From Streptomyces gardneri (GTDB lineage Bacteria > Actinomycetota > Actinomycetes > Streptomycetales > Streptomycetaceae), in contig NZ_BJMN01000007.1 in the NCBI RefSeq assembly GCF_006539185.1, forward strand, positions 186,001-250,000: a stretch of DNA of 64,000 nt. The letters are read 5' to 3'. The notes under the pieces are model-generated. The model searched no databases. It had not been told where the DNA came from and saw only the letters and a list, made by a program, of their open reading frames with translations. The translations under genes were made by a program, and so were the position numbers. Shown here one piece after another: positions 34,077-41,638 of this stretch. How positions within the stretch are numbered: position 1 is the stretch's first letter; the number at the start of each line of letters is the position of its first letter.

Positions 34077-34721
34077 TCAGGTGTCGCTTCCGACACCGCG
34101 ATCGGGTGCGCTCATGTCTCCCGTGGCGGGCGTGCCGTCGGCGAGCCCGTAACGCAGGTACACGGCGCCCTTCGGGCCGGCCGCCGGGGGTTCGAGGAGC
34201 GTGAGGCTGGTGGGCACCGCGCCGTCGTCGAAGACCTTCTTCCCGACGCCGAGCACGATCGGGTGCAGCCAGAGGTCGAGACGGTCGAAGAGCCTCTCGC
34301 GCAGGAGGGTCTGCACGAGGTTCAGGCTCCCGACGACCTTCACGTGCTCGTGCCGGTCGCGGATCTCGCGCACCGCGGCGGCGAGATCAGGGCCGAGGTG
34401 TGTGGACCCGGCCCACGAGAGATCGGGCGTGCCGCGGGAGGCCACGTACTTCGGGACGCCGTTGAAGAGCGTGGCGATCTCGCTGTCCGCGCCGCCCCGC
34501 TGGTGAGGCCAGTAGGCGGCGAAGATGTCGTAGGTCCGCCGGCCGAGCAGGAGGGCGTCCGTGCCCTCGTACGCGGCACCGATCTGTGCCCCGGCGACCT
34601 CGTCCAGCAGGGGCGCCTGCCAGCCGCCGAACGGGAACCCCACCGGGTCCTCGTCGGGGCCGCCGGGTGCCTGCCCGACGAGGTCGAGGGTCGCGAACAG
34701 CTCGATGTGGATGAGGCCCAT
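34077..34721 (-). CDS. RibD C-terminal/dihydrofolate reductase-like protein
   Basis: 214 aa. The sequence fits the stand-alone RibD_C (DHFR-like) family: IHIELFATLDLVGQAPGGPDEDP, ALLLGRRTYDIFAAYWP, and VVGSLNLVQTLLRERLFDRLDLWLHPIVLGVGKKVF. Members are NADPH-dependent reductases of unknown substrate that are common in actinobacteria. It starts 3 bp after the stop of the ATP-grasp gene on the same strand, so it may be the distal gene of that operon, or may have its own promoter. Confidence 0.88.
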   Translation of the reverse strand: MGLIHIELFATLDLVGQAPGGPDEDPVGFPFGGWQAPLLDEVAGAQIGAAYEGTDALLLGRRTYDIFAAYWPHQRGGADSEIATLFNGVPKYVASRGTPDLSWAGSTHLGPDLAAAVREIRDRHEHVKVVGSLNLVQTLLRERLFDRLDLWLHPIVLGVGKKVFDDGAVPTSLTLLEPPAAGPKGAVYLRYGLADGTPATGDMSAPDRGVGSDT

Positions 34722-34724
34722 GGC

Positions 34725-35720
34725 TCACTCCCGATGAGTCGGTTGTCCGGTGTCACCCGCCCGCTTGCCGGCAGGCCGTAACGGGCGTGATGCTGACGCT
34801 GACGTCAGGAAATGTGCCAAGGCCTCGCAGATCGGTACTCCGGCAAGGATCTCGACGAAGAGGAACTGTCCACCGGGGTTCACTTCCAGGAAGACGTGAC
34901 GGCCGTCGTCGTCGACCTTGAGGTCCACGGCACCGAAGTCCAGGCGCAGTTCTGCCATGAACCGGAGAAGCGCCGCGTGGATCCCGGCCGGAAGCTCGTA
35001 CGCCTCGCACGGTACGGCGAGGTCCAGTCGCGTGTCGACGGGCGAATCCGCCGTCGAGAACCGGGCCGCCAGGATCCTGTCTCCGACGATCGTCGCCCTG
35101 ATGTCGTAGGCGCCCGTGATCTCCTCCTGGAAGATCACGGGCGCGATGGGCAGCGTCTCGAGCCGGCGCGTGTCCGCCGGGTCCCACCGACGCGTGTCGA
35201 GCATGAGGTGACGAGGTGAGGACATGGCTTTGTGGATGACCTTGCCATGGTGCCGCTCCACGAACTCGACGACCTGCGCCGGGTCGTTGCTGATCAGCGT
35301 GTCGGGAATCGGGAGGCCGGACCGGAGCGCCGCTTCCAGTTGCCGCGGCTTGGCAGCCTCGATGTCCGCGTCCGGTCGGTTCACCAGCACTGCCGGTGTG
35401 TCGGCGAGGACGGCATCGAGCAGGTGGCTCCATTCGTTGCGAGCGAAGCTCCGGTCGTCGGGATGGCGGACGAAGTCGGGCGGCTGCGCCGGGTAGGCGC
35501 GGCGCAGCCAGATGGCGCCCAACTCCGTGACGGACACCGTCATACCGCGACGCGTCCTGACGGTCGGCGGCGTACCGACGTGCCATTGCCATGTCTGCTC
35601 ATGCGGTTGCCGTGTGTCGAGGATGACGCTGTCGCCGCCGAGCCGGGCGACCTCCCTGGCGACGGCCAGTGCATGTACATCGGTTTCGGGCGCCAGGATC
35701 CCGATCACGGGATGTGTCAT
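34725..35720 (-). CDS. MvdD-like ATP-grasp peptide ligase (graspetide maturase type)
   Basis: 331 aa. The N-terminal pre-ATP-grasp region includes AIWLRRAYPAQPPDFVRHPDDRSFARNEWSHLLDAVL. The ATP-grasp core has KVIHKAMSSP, VIFQEEITGAYDIRATIVGDRILAARF, and the metal-binding end FGAVDLKVDDDGRHVFLEVNPGGQFLFVEILAGVPICEAL. The -EVNPxGQ(W/F)xxxE- ending is typical of the MvdC/MvdD and SAV_5884-like RiPP maturases, which form side-chain ester or amide bonds between Ser/Thr/Lys and Asp/Glu of a precursor. It is overlapped (ATGA) by the upstream small-protein gene. A TTA codon lies at 34779-34781 (codon 314). Confidence 0.87.
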   Translation of the reverse strand: MTHPVIGILAPETDVHALAVAREVARLGGDSVILDTRQPHEQTWQWHVGTPPTVRTRRGMTVSVTELGAIWLRRAYPAQPPDFVRHPDDRSFARNEWSHLLDAVLADTPAVLVNRPDADIEAAKPRQLEAALRSGLPIPDTLISNDPAQVVEFVERHHGKVIHKAMSSPRHLMLDTRRWDPADTRRLETLPIAPVIFQEEITGAYDIRATIVGDRILAARFSTADSPVDTRLDLAVPCEAYELPAGIHAALLRFMAELRLDFGAVDLKVDDDGRHVFLEVNPGGQFLFVEILAGVPICEALAHFLTSASASRPLRPAGKRAGDTGQPTHRE

Positions 35721-36139
35721 CGGATGCCCCGAGCGTCGAGGAACGCCGCTTCCATGTCCCGATATCCCTGAGGGTGGCTGTAGTCAGGTGGCGTCGGCCG
35801 GGTGGCTATCGCGAACGGCCGGTCCGAGCGGCGCACGATGTCCTCCGGCATGCTCTCGCAGAGGTCCAGGATGGTCAGCGGCAGCGCCACGGTGACGCGG
35901 ACGGCCGGCGCCGTCACCCGATCAGGCTCGGTCTCGATGGACTCGACCTTGACCACGGACTGACGAGGCAGTGTGAAACGCAGATGGCCGACGACGAGAA
36001 CGAGCTGCTGATCGTCGGCAGAGGCCAGGAAGCAGTTGATGACGGCCATGTGTCCCCGAGCGGAAGGAAGCGTGGGAAGGTGTCCCAACAGGCTCGAAAG
36101 CCCGTCGTCGCGCCCGGCCTGCTCCCTCTTCCCGCTCAC
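35717..36139 (-). CDS. Small protein of unknown function, paralogue of the upstream gene; candidate partner of the ATP-grasp ligase
   Basis: 140 aa from a GTG at 36139, five bases after the upstream stop; the open frame extends to 36256, but that part overlaps the preceding gene. The core (~30-100: HMAVINCFLASADDQQLVLVVGH, then LRFTLPRQSVVKVESIETEPD) looks like a small beta-barrel. It aligns by eye with the core of the upstream protein: an LP pair, a first strand, a short hairpin, then V/I-P-x-x-x-V, then a strand ending in aliphatics. The C-terminus ends in PPDYSHPQGYRDMEAAFLDARGIR. I know no family for it. Its coupled position before the ligase suggests a substrate, a chaperone or a recognition protein. 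Confidence 0.7.
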   Translation of the reverse strand: MSGKREQAGRDDGLSSLLGHLPTLPSARGHMAVINCFLASADDQQLVLVVGHLRFTLPRQSVVKVESIETEPDRVTAPAVRVTVALPLTILDLCESMPEDIVRRSDRPFAIATRPTPPDYSHPQGYRDMEAAFLDARGIR

Positions 36140-36143
36140 GATG

Positions 36144-36638
36144 TCACCACCCCATCCCGGGCGGGGGGTCGTCGTGAGTGCTCGGGCGGTGAGTATGGTC
36201 ATCCGTCGCATCCTCGCCGACTTCACCGCAGACGGTCGCGGTGTCCACTCCGTCACTTTCGGTCATGGTCGAACCGTGACTGAGCAGGCTGCTGGGAAGG
36301 AACCAGCCCTTCGATCCAGGCAGGCGCACCCGCGCCAGCTGCCCGTCGCGGCTCAGTGTCTCCGGGTAGCCCGGCACGCGGACAGGAAAGACGATCCGAA
36401 CCGCGGCGGGGTCGGACAGCTGCAGCGTCACCAAGGTCGGGTCGCTCGGTCGCGAGGCGCAATGCGTCACGATCGCCAGCGGCACTTCGACGATGCCGTA
36501 CGGCGAGGCAACGTGGACAGCGTTCTCCGTGCGGCTGAGTGCTCGCCCTCGAACGAAGCCGCCCATCGGCTCTTCGTCCGAGTACATCGGCAATTTTTCC
36601 AGGACGTGATGCATAAGATCCGCTTCCACGGTTCTCAC
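36144..36638 (-). CDS. Small protein with Thr/Asp/Glu-rich C-terminal tail; candidate graspetide-like precursor
   Basis: 164 aa from a GTG at 36638, chosen by comparison with its paralogue; the frame is open to GTG 36740, and ATG 36614 is a further option, so the start is uncertain. The core (MYSDEEPMGGFVRGRALSRT, then PYGIVEVPLAIVTHCASRPSDPTL) resembles the next gene product. The last ~45 residues are different: polar and dense in Thr, Ser, Asp and Glu (SHGSTMTESDGVDTATV, then GEVGEDATDDHTHRPSTHDD). That composition is what an ester-forming ATP-grasp enzyme needs, with hydroxyl donors and carboxyl acceptors close together. Function is inferred only. Confidence 0.68.
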   Translation of the reverse strand: MRTVEADLMHHVLEKLPMYSDEEPMGGFVRGRALSRTENAVHVASPYGIVEVPLAIVTHCASRPSDPTLVTLQLSDPAAVRIVFPVRVPGYPETLSRDGQLARVRLPGSKGWFLPSSLLSHGSTMTESDGVDTATVCGEVGEDATDDHTHRPSTHDDPPPGMGW

Positions 36639-36752
36639 CGATCCTTTCGCCTGAGACGGCCGAAGCCGCGGCTTCCGTGGAGCCCGATGGTGTCCACCAC
36701 TTTCGTGACGGTCCGTCGGTTTGCTCAGGCGGGCCGTCACGAAGGGTCGAGG

Positions 36753-37592
36753 TCAGTAGCGGAGCGGCCAGAGAAGCGGCCCGCATACGTGCCACTCGAA
36801 TTCGGGGCCGTGGTAGATGTGGTGCAGGTGGGCGATGTACCAGAGCACCAGGTCCTGTCCGTCGATGTTCTCGTTGTTGACATGCGAGGAGATCTGGGAC
36901 GAGTAGGCGGTGCCCAGACGCCCCTTCAGGTCTTCCGTTCCGTGGTACGCGGTGGCGTACATGTCCCCGGGTTCGAAGGCGTCGGACGGCTTGTCGTGCG
37001 GGCCGCGGTCGATGAGGTACCCACGGTTGGTCCCCTTGTTGAGTACCGCCCACCCGGTGGCCGCACTCGTCGCCTGCCAGGTCTCACGCGGCAGCGGCAT
37101 CCAACCGGTTCCGTAACCCCAGTTTCCACCGGTGGCCACGTGTGCCAGTGCCAGGTTGTTGGCCGCTCCGTCGATGTCGAAGTCGAACCGCCAGTAGACG
37201 TGGTGCTGATGGCTGGCGGGGTGCTGCAGGCCCGCGCTGTGAAGCTGGGGCAGGATGAGCCCGTCGCTGCGGAAGAACCATCGATTGACGAGGTGGTACT
37301 GGCCGATCCGGTGGTAGCTCTCCACCACCAGGTGGCGGTAGCCCGACTGGTTGTGCTCGTAGACCTTGACCGGGCCCTGCATGTTTCCGATGCTCAGCGG
37401 GTCCTTGTAGGGGCCGGCGCCCGAGTCGTAGCGGACACGGATCATCGGCAGGCTCGCCTTGTGGCACACCTTCTTGCCCCGGAAGTTGATGTTCCGGAAC
37501 GCGATGGCCTCGCTGTCACCGTCGTTGACCTCCCACGTGAAATTCCACACAGGGGCCTCTGGAGGCCAATTCACCTGGCCGGACACGCTCAT
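36753..37592 (-). CDS. Miniature copper amine oxidase-like catalytic domain protein
   Basis: 279 aa, against ~640 for a normal bacterial copper amine oxidase. It keeps landmarks of the catalytic domain: YDSG (Asp56, possible catalytic base), RIGQYHL (Tyr99, at the topaquinone position), HQHHVYWRFDFDIDG (His128 and His130, the HxH copper ligands), and near the end NIDGQDLVLWYIAHLHH with a third ligand candidate His258. The usual topaquinone motif NYD(Y/N) reads QYHL, so cofactor formation is not assured. The N-terminal domains are absent but may be provided by the upstream gene, whose stop overlaps this start (ATGA). No signal peptide. Confidence 0.78.
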   Translation of the reverse strand: MSVSGQVNWPPEAPVWNFTWEVNDGDSEAIAFRNINFRGKKVCHKASLPMIRVRYDSGAGPYKDPLSIGNMQGPVKVYEHNQSGYRHLVVESYHRIGQYHLVNRWFFRSDGLILPQLHSAGLQHPASHQHHVYWRFDFDIDGAANNLALAHVATGGNWGYGTGWMPLPRETWQATSAATGWAVLNKGTNRGYLIDRGPHDKPSDAFEPGDMYATAYHGTEDLKGRLGTAYSSQISSHVNNENIDGQDLVLWYIAHLHHIYHGPEFEWHVCGPLLWPLRY

Positions 37593-38269
37593 GACGCCCC
37601 TCCTTCCTGCGACACGAGACCCGTCCGGACGACCTCCTGGTCGCTGAGATCGACGATGGCGAAGGCCGTGGGCAGGTACTGGTTCTCGGGGCCGAAGCGC
37701 AGGTCCACCAGTCGGTGCCCGTAACGAGGACTGCGAAGGTTCACATCCTCGACGATCAGTCCCACGCCGGTGGAGAGGTCGACATCCGACTCGGTCAGCT
37801 GATTGCCGTCGCGCACCAGCTCCAACGCCTGACTGTGCTCGGAGTCGGTCAGCGGGGGTTGGTAGTTCTCCACGGTCACTTCGTGCACCGCTCTGCGGAC
37901 CTGATCGATCGTCACTTCGACGACCTCGTCGTCGGTGTAGTTGTAGATGATCACCAAGGGGTGGTCGGTCTGACGATCCAGCGATCGCGTTCCCACCTCC
38001 AGCACGGCGTAGCGCTTGCCTTCCAGCCTTCCGGAGGTCCTGTCGGAGGCGAGGGCCACGTCCACGGCCTGCTGTCGGCTCTCGTCGGTGACCCTGGGTT
38101 CGAGCGTCTCGAATTCGACGGGGCTGGTGTCCGCCGGGGTGAGGTACTGGCTGAATTCCGGGACGTCGACGAAGGGGGGAACGATGACGGGCCCGAAGTT
38201 GGGGATCTCGGCGCTGCGCAGGCCGGGCGGAGGCAGCTCAGGGGTAGGCAGCCGGTATGTGTCGGACAT
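37589..38269 (-). CDS. Companion protein resembling copper amine oxidase N-terminal domains
   Basis: 226 aa; ATG with GAGGTGG upstream. The N-terminal ~60 residues are proline-rich (PTPELPPPGLRSAEIPNFGPVIVPPF). The rest has alpha/beta texture with YAVLEVGTRSLDRQTDHPLVIIYNYTDDEVVEVTIDQ and QPPLTDSEHSQALELVRDG. These recall the N2/N3 domains of copper amine oxidases (a strand pair, then PLT-x-E-x(5)-A-x-x-(L/I)-V). It is the first gene of the five- or six-gene minus-strand operon and is translationally coupled to the mini-oxidase. I infer that the two form a split oxidase; the similarity is by eye and modest. Confidence 0.7.
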   Translation of the reverse strand: MSDTYRLPTPELPPPGLRSAEIPNFGPVIVPPFVDVPEFSQYLTPADTSPVEFETLEPRVTDESRQQAVDVALASDRTSGRLEGKRYAVLEVGTRSLDRQTDHPLVIIYNYTDDEVVEVTIDQVRRAVHEVTVENYQPPLTDSEHSQALELVRDGNQLTESDVDLSTGVGLIVEDVNLRSPRYGHRLVDLRFGPENQYLPTAFAIVDLSDQEVVRTGLVSQEGGAS

Positions 38270-38663
38270 GATTCCACCTCACTGGGGCATGTGGTCGTCG
38301 AATGGCGAGTGGGAGACAGCTGCTCTCTTGCCGATGCCGTGGAGGGTCACCGCCTGCCTGCAGCCCAGGGAACATGAAGTCCCGACCCGCCTCAGCCGCC
38401 GACGACCCCAGGCTCTTGGCCCGCCGTAAGGGGCTCGGGAATGACCGTCGGAATCGCCTGCTGAAGCACTGCCTCTGGCGAGATCGCGAGGAAGTCGCGC
38501 TCCGGCGCATTACAGCCGGTCGGCAACCTGTCGCACATAGCACAATCGTTGCGCGCATAGGCCTCCTCCGCAAATTGGCCAAAGACCGGAGGGCGCCTCG
38601 CCTTGCATGGGTACTGCTACGGTAGTTTGAACGCGTTCAAGTCTTCGGAGTCGGGGGTGGGTC
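38270..38663. other. Intergenic region upstream of the split-oxidase operon and of the divergent membrane protein
   Basis: About 390 bp. Open frames on both strands here have poor codon use and no ribosome sites. The region must contain the promoter of the minus-strand operon and of the plus-strand gene at 38664. The only clear element is the palindrome at 38627-38640. Confidence 0.6.
38627..38640. promoter_or_regulatory. Perfect 14-bp palindrome, probable TetR-type operator
   Basis: TTGAACGCGTTCAA is fully self-complementary and lies 23 bp before the ATG of the membrane protein gene, in a GC-rich context. Such short TTGAAC...GTTCAA palindromes are typical targets of TetR-like repressors in actinobacteria. 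No TetR gene is in the window. Confidence 0.7.
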
Positions 38664-39059
38664 ATGCAGGCCGCTGCGCGAGAAGGTGTGCACCCGTGGC
38701 AGTTCGGCCTCGTGCTGCTCGCCGCGACAACTCCGCTGATCCCGTTGATCTCCTGGTCGGGTCAGGGGTACGACATCCTCTCCCTGGCTCTCGTGACCGC
38801 CGGGGTGGCTGCCCTCCCGCTGCTGCTCCACGCCCGGCCGTCGGGCTTCGGCTGGTGCATCGCCGTCGTTTCGGTGCTGCTGCTGCCCTGGACCTTTGTG
38901 GGTGCCATGGCCGGGATGTTCCTCTTCTTCCCTTCGGTGCTGCAGCTCTGGCTGGCCGCCGGGGCGGACCCGCGACGCCGACCGACGGCAGCCAAAGTGA
39001 TGACCGTTGCCGGTCTCCTGCTGTCGGTGGTCGTACTGGCGCGCTTCTTGAGCGAATAG
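38664..39059 (+). CDS. Small four-helix membrane protein
   Basis: 131 aa with about four hydrophobic segments: FGLVLLAATTPLIPLI, ILSLALVTAGVAALPLLL, WCIAVVSVLLLPWTFVGAMAGMFLFF, and VMTVAGLLLSVVVLARFL near the C-terminus. No family is recognised. A 14-bp palindrome lies just upstream, and GGGGGTGGG is the probable ribosome site. It may be unrelated to the neighbouring ATP-grasp genes. Confidence 0.75.
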   Translation: MQAAAREGVHPWQFGLVLLAATTPLIPLISWSGQGYDILSLALVTAGVAALPLLLHARPSGFGWCIAVVSVLLLPWTFVGAMAGMFLFFPSVLQLWLAAGADPRRRPTAAKVMTVAGLLLSVVVLARFLSE

Positions 39060-39151
39060 GCGGCGCCGGACAGTTCCGACGGAAGTCGACGGACGCTCGC
39101 CCTATCATCTGTCGTGACTGGCAGGGGGCACCCGTGGGTGAAGGGACGGGC

Positions 39152-40084
39152 ATGTCGGCGGTGGACGAGGCACGCGCGTGGCTGCTGTTGTGTCCGGGGC
39201 TCAGCCCCGGCGTGGACGGCGCCGGCGGCGGTAACCCGGGTCCGGTCACGTCCTCGCTCATCGCCTCCTTCACCGCGGAGCTCGGGGACCGGGCCGCGGT
39301 CGTCCGCAGCAGCCGGCTCGTACTCGGTGTGGAAGGCGGGCGGCTCACACTCGCCGACACCAGCGGGCGACGCGTCCCCGCACCCGCCGTGGCCTACGCC
39401 CGTCTGTCGACGCCTCAGCTGTCGACCGACCGGGAAGTCACCCTGCTACGGCACCTGGCCGCGATGGGCACGCAGTTGATCAACCCCGCCGAGGCGGTCC
39501 TGGCGGCGGTGAACAAGTTCTGGCACCTGCAACAGCTCGCCGCCGCAGGCATCCCCGTCCCCGACACCCGCACCCACACCGACGCGCCACTGGAGCACGT
39601 GCTCGACAGCGGTGTGCCGCAGCCGTGCGTGGTGAAAGCCGTGCGCGGCCACCGTGGCCGGCGGGTCTTCCTCTCCACCGACGACACGTCGCTGCGAGCC
39701 GTGGTGGGCAGTCTGGACGACCGGCACCCGTATCTCCTCCAGCGGTACGTCGCCCACTCCCACGGCCGGGACCTGCGCGTCATCGTGGTCGACCGCCGGG
39801 TGGTGGCCGCCGCCGTGCGCACAGCCTCCGACGACCGTCTCGTCTCCAATCTGGCGCAGGGCGGGACCCACACCGTCTGCACAGGCCGGTACCCGGCCGC
39901 GGAGGCGCTGGCCGTCGAGGCGGCGGACGCCATCGGCCTCGGCGTCGCCGGCGTCGATCTCCTCTTCGAAGCGGACGGCTCCTTCACCGTGTGCGAGGTG
40001 AACTGCAACCCGACCTGGCGACCCGACATGCCCGGAATCGCCGAAGCCATCGCCCTCGCCTGCCGCACCCGCCTCGGAGCCTAG
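39152..40084 (+). CDS. RimK-like ATP-grasp ligase
   Basis: 310 aa from ATG 39152; GTG 39134 is an alternative. It shows the RimK/LysX layout: INPAEAVLAAVNKFWHLQQLAAAGIPVPDT, PCVVKAVRGHRGRRVFLSTD, YLLQRYVAHSHGRDLRVIVVDRRVVAAAVR and the metal motif VAGVDLLFEADGSFTVCEVNCNPTWR. RimK-type enzymes link amino acids to peptides or carrier proteins at a carboxylate. It is on the opposite strand from the MvdD-like ligase, about 3.4 kb away. A common pathway is possible but not shown. Confidence 0.87.
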   Translation: MSAVDEARAWLLLCPGLSPGVDGAGGGNPGPVTSSLIASFTAELGDRAAVVRSSRLVLGVEGGRLTLADTSGRRVPAPAVAYARLSTPQLSTDREVTLLRHLAAMGTQLINPAEAVLAAVNKFWHLQQLAAAGIPVPDTRTHTDAPLEHVLDSGVPQPCVVKAVRGHRGRRVFLSTDDTSLRAVVGSLDDRHPYLLQRYVAHSHGRDLRVIVVDRRVVAAAVRTASDDRLVSNLAQGGTHTVCTGRYPAAEALAVEAADAIGLGVAGVDLLFEADGSFTVCEVNCNPTWRPDMPGIAEAIALACRTRLGA

Positions 40085-40132
40085 CGACGAGCTGTCGGGG
40101 CCGAGGTGGGGCGGAGGGTTCCGGGGTGGGGT

Positions 40133-40906
40133 TCAGCGGACGGGGTAGCCGTAGATGTGGCCCTGTTCCTTGAGTCGGGGAAGGAGCTTGCGCAGGGCCT
40201 GGACGGTCTGGGAGCGGTCGCCGCCCGCGTCGTGGAAGAGGAGCGTCGGTCCGTTGGGGAGCTCGCGTTCGACGGTGGCGATGATGGCGGCGGTGCCGGG
40301 GCGTTCGAAGTCCTTGGTGTCGACGTTCCAGCCGAGCGGGCGCATGCCGCGGGAGGCGGCGAGCTTGCGGCTGTACGGGGTGAAGGCTCCGCCGGGTGCC
40401 CGGTAGTAGACGGGGCGTACACCTCCGGACGCCTCGGTGATCATGCGTTCGGCGTCGAGGATCTGCTGCTTCTGGTAGGCCTCGGAGGCCTTGTCCATGG
40501 CGGTGTCGTGCGAGACGGAGTGGTTGCACAGCCGGTGTCCGGCCGCGACGACCTTCTTGACGAGGTCGGGGTGGGCCCGCGCCTGCGTCCCCACCATGCA
40601 GAACGTGGCCTTCACCCCGTACTCCTTGAGCACGTCGAGTATCTGAGGGGTCCACACGGGGTCGGGGCCGTCGTCGATGGTGATGTTGACGCCCCGCGCG
40701 CCGGCCTCCGAGGCGTGCGCGATGGATATCGCGACCGGCTTGACGACCGCGCGCGGCGTGGCCGGGGCGCTCGCCTTCGGCGGCGAGTCGCTCGTGGGGC
40801 CGGCCTGTGCGGTCCATACCGAGGCTCCGGCTGCCAGGAGCGTCACCCCCAGCGCCGCCCCGACCAGCTTGCCGTACCAGCTCCGCCCACCACTGTGCCG
40901 CGCCAT
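40133..40906 (-). CDS. Polysaccharide deacetylase (CE4/NodB family), membrane-anchored or secreted
   Basis: 257 aa from ATG 40906 (GTG 40921 also possible). A signal or anchor sequence is at the N-terminus (YGKLVGAALGVTLLAAGASVWTAQA). The NodB domain has the catalytic Asp and metal Asp in VNITIDDGPDP, zinc His residues in HSVSHDT, RAPGGAFTPY, NVDTKDFERPG, and the catalytic His in LLFHDAGGDR. It removes acetyl groups from peptidoglycan or another cell-wall glycan. Convergent with the RimK-like gene. Confidence 0.92.
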   Translation of the reverse strand: MARHSGGRSWYGKLVGAALGVTLLAAGASVWTAQAGPTSDSPPKASAPATPRAVVKPVAISIAHASEAGARGVNITIDDGPDPVWTPQILDVLKEYGVKATFCMVGTQARAHPDLVKKVVAAGHRLCNHSVSHDTAMDKASEAYQKQQILDAERMITEASGGVRPVYYRAPGGAFTPYSRKLAASRGMRPLGWNVDTKDFERPGTAAIIATVERELPNGPTLLFHDAGGDRSQTVQALRKLLPRLKEQGHIYGYPVR

Positions 40907-41079
40907 GTCCGCCCGCCCCACTCTTTCCCGCAGTTCTCACCGGCTCCCGGTCGCGGTGCGACCACGTGTCAGGACGACGCCGGGCGGCCTGCGGATGCGT
41001 CCGTTACCGATCACGGACAATTTCGGGAGGGTTCACGGACAACTGCCCCGTCAGCGGGGGCCGGAGGCCGTACGTCCGG

Positions 41080-41568
41080 TCAGGAGGCGGACCAGAGGAG
41101 CAGCATGTCCTGCCCCGACGTCTCGGCGGAGAAGTCCGTGTCCCGTTCCAGGTGGGCGCGCACCCGGCCTTCGAGGTCGGCCACCTCGCACAGACCTCCG
41201 TCCTCGGTGACGAACTCCCTCCAGTGCTCCCGGAAGATGTCCGGGCTCAGGTCCCAGGCGATCAGGTAGGAGCCCTCCCTGAAGAGGAAGCGGAGCGTGT
41301 CCCCGGTCATGCCCGCCAGCAGCGAGGCGACCACCTCGTCCGCTTCCGACGTCGGGGTCACCGCGTCGGGTTCTCTGTCCAGGCCCTGGACGACGTCGCT
41401 GTCCGGGGCCTCCCGCTCGTCGGTCACGCCGACGAGGCGCATCGGCAGGCTGAACCTCTCCTCCCACCAGGCGCGGAGGTCCGCCACCACGGCGTCTGCT
41501 TCCTGCTGCCGACGGGCTGCCTCGCGGCGGTCCGAGGCGGCGGCGCGCCTTCCGGATTCATCCGTCAT
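41080..41568 (-). CDS. Probable immunity protein for the adjacent RHS toxin
   Basis: 162 aa from ATG 41568, which has GAGGGA upstream. It is acidic (many Asp/Glu), cytoplasmic, with an alpha/beta texture: WWEERFSLPMRLVGVTDERE, LLAGMTGDTLRFLFREGSYLIAWDLSPDIFREHW. No family is recognised. It lies immediately downstream of, and in the same orientation as, the 2491-residue polymorphic toxin; in such systems this position normally holds the immunity gene. The assignment rests on position, size and charge. Confidence 0.65.
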   Translation of the reverse strand: MTDESGRRAAASDRREAARRQQEADAVVADLRAWWEERFSLPMRLVGVTDEREAPDSDVVQGLDREPDAVTPTSEADEVVASLLAGMTGDTLRFLFREGSYLIAWDLSPDIFREHWREFVTEDGGLCEVADLEGRVRAHLERDTDFSAETSGQDMLLLWSAS

Positions 41569-41597
41569 GTCTTCCCTCACCGTGGTGCGAAACGAAA

Positions 41598-41624
41598 CCG
41601 GGTGGGGCCTGGGGCCCCACCCGG
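41598..41624 (-). terminator. Hairpin between the RHS toxin and its probable immunity gene
   Basis: Perfect 12-bp stem (41598-41609 with 41613-41624) and a 3-base loop, 15 bp after the toxin stop on the minus strand. It would cut read-through into the immunity gene, which suggests the latter has its own promoter or depends on leaky termination. Confidence 0.75.
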
Positions 41625-41638
41625 GTCAATCTATCGAG

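Noticed and set aside
38302..38625. 107-codon plus-strand frame as a small gene
   Set aside because: Basic, poor codon position bias, no ribosome site, and it covers the probable promoter region of the minus-strand operon.
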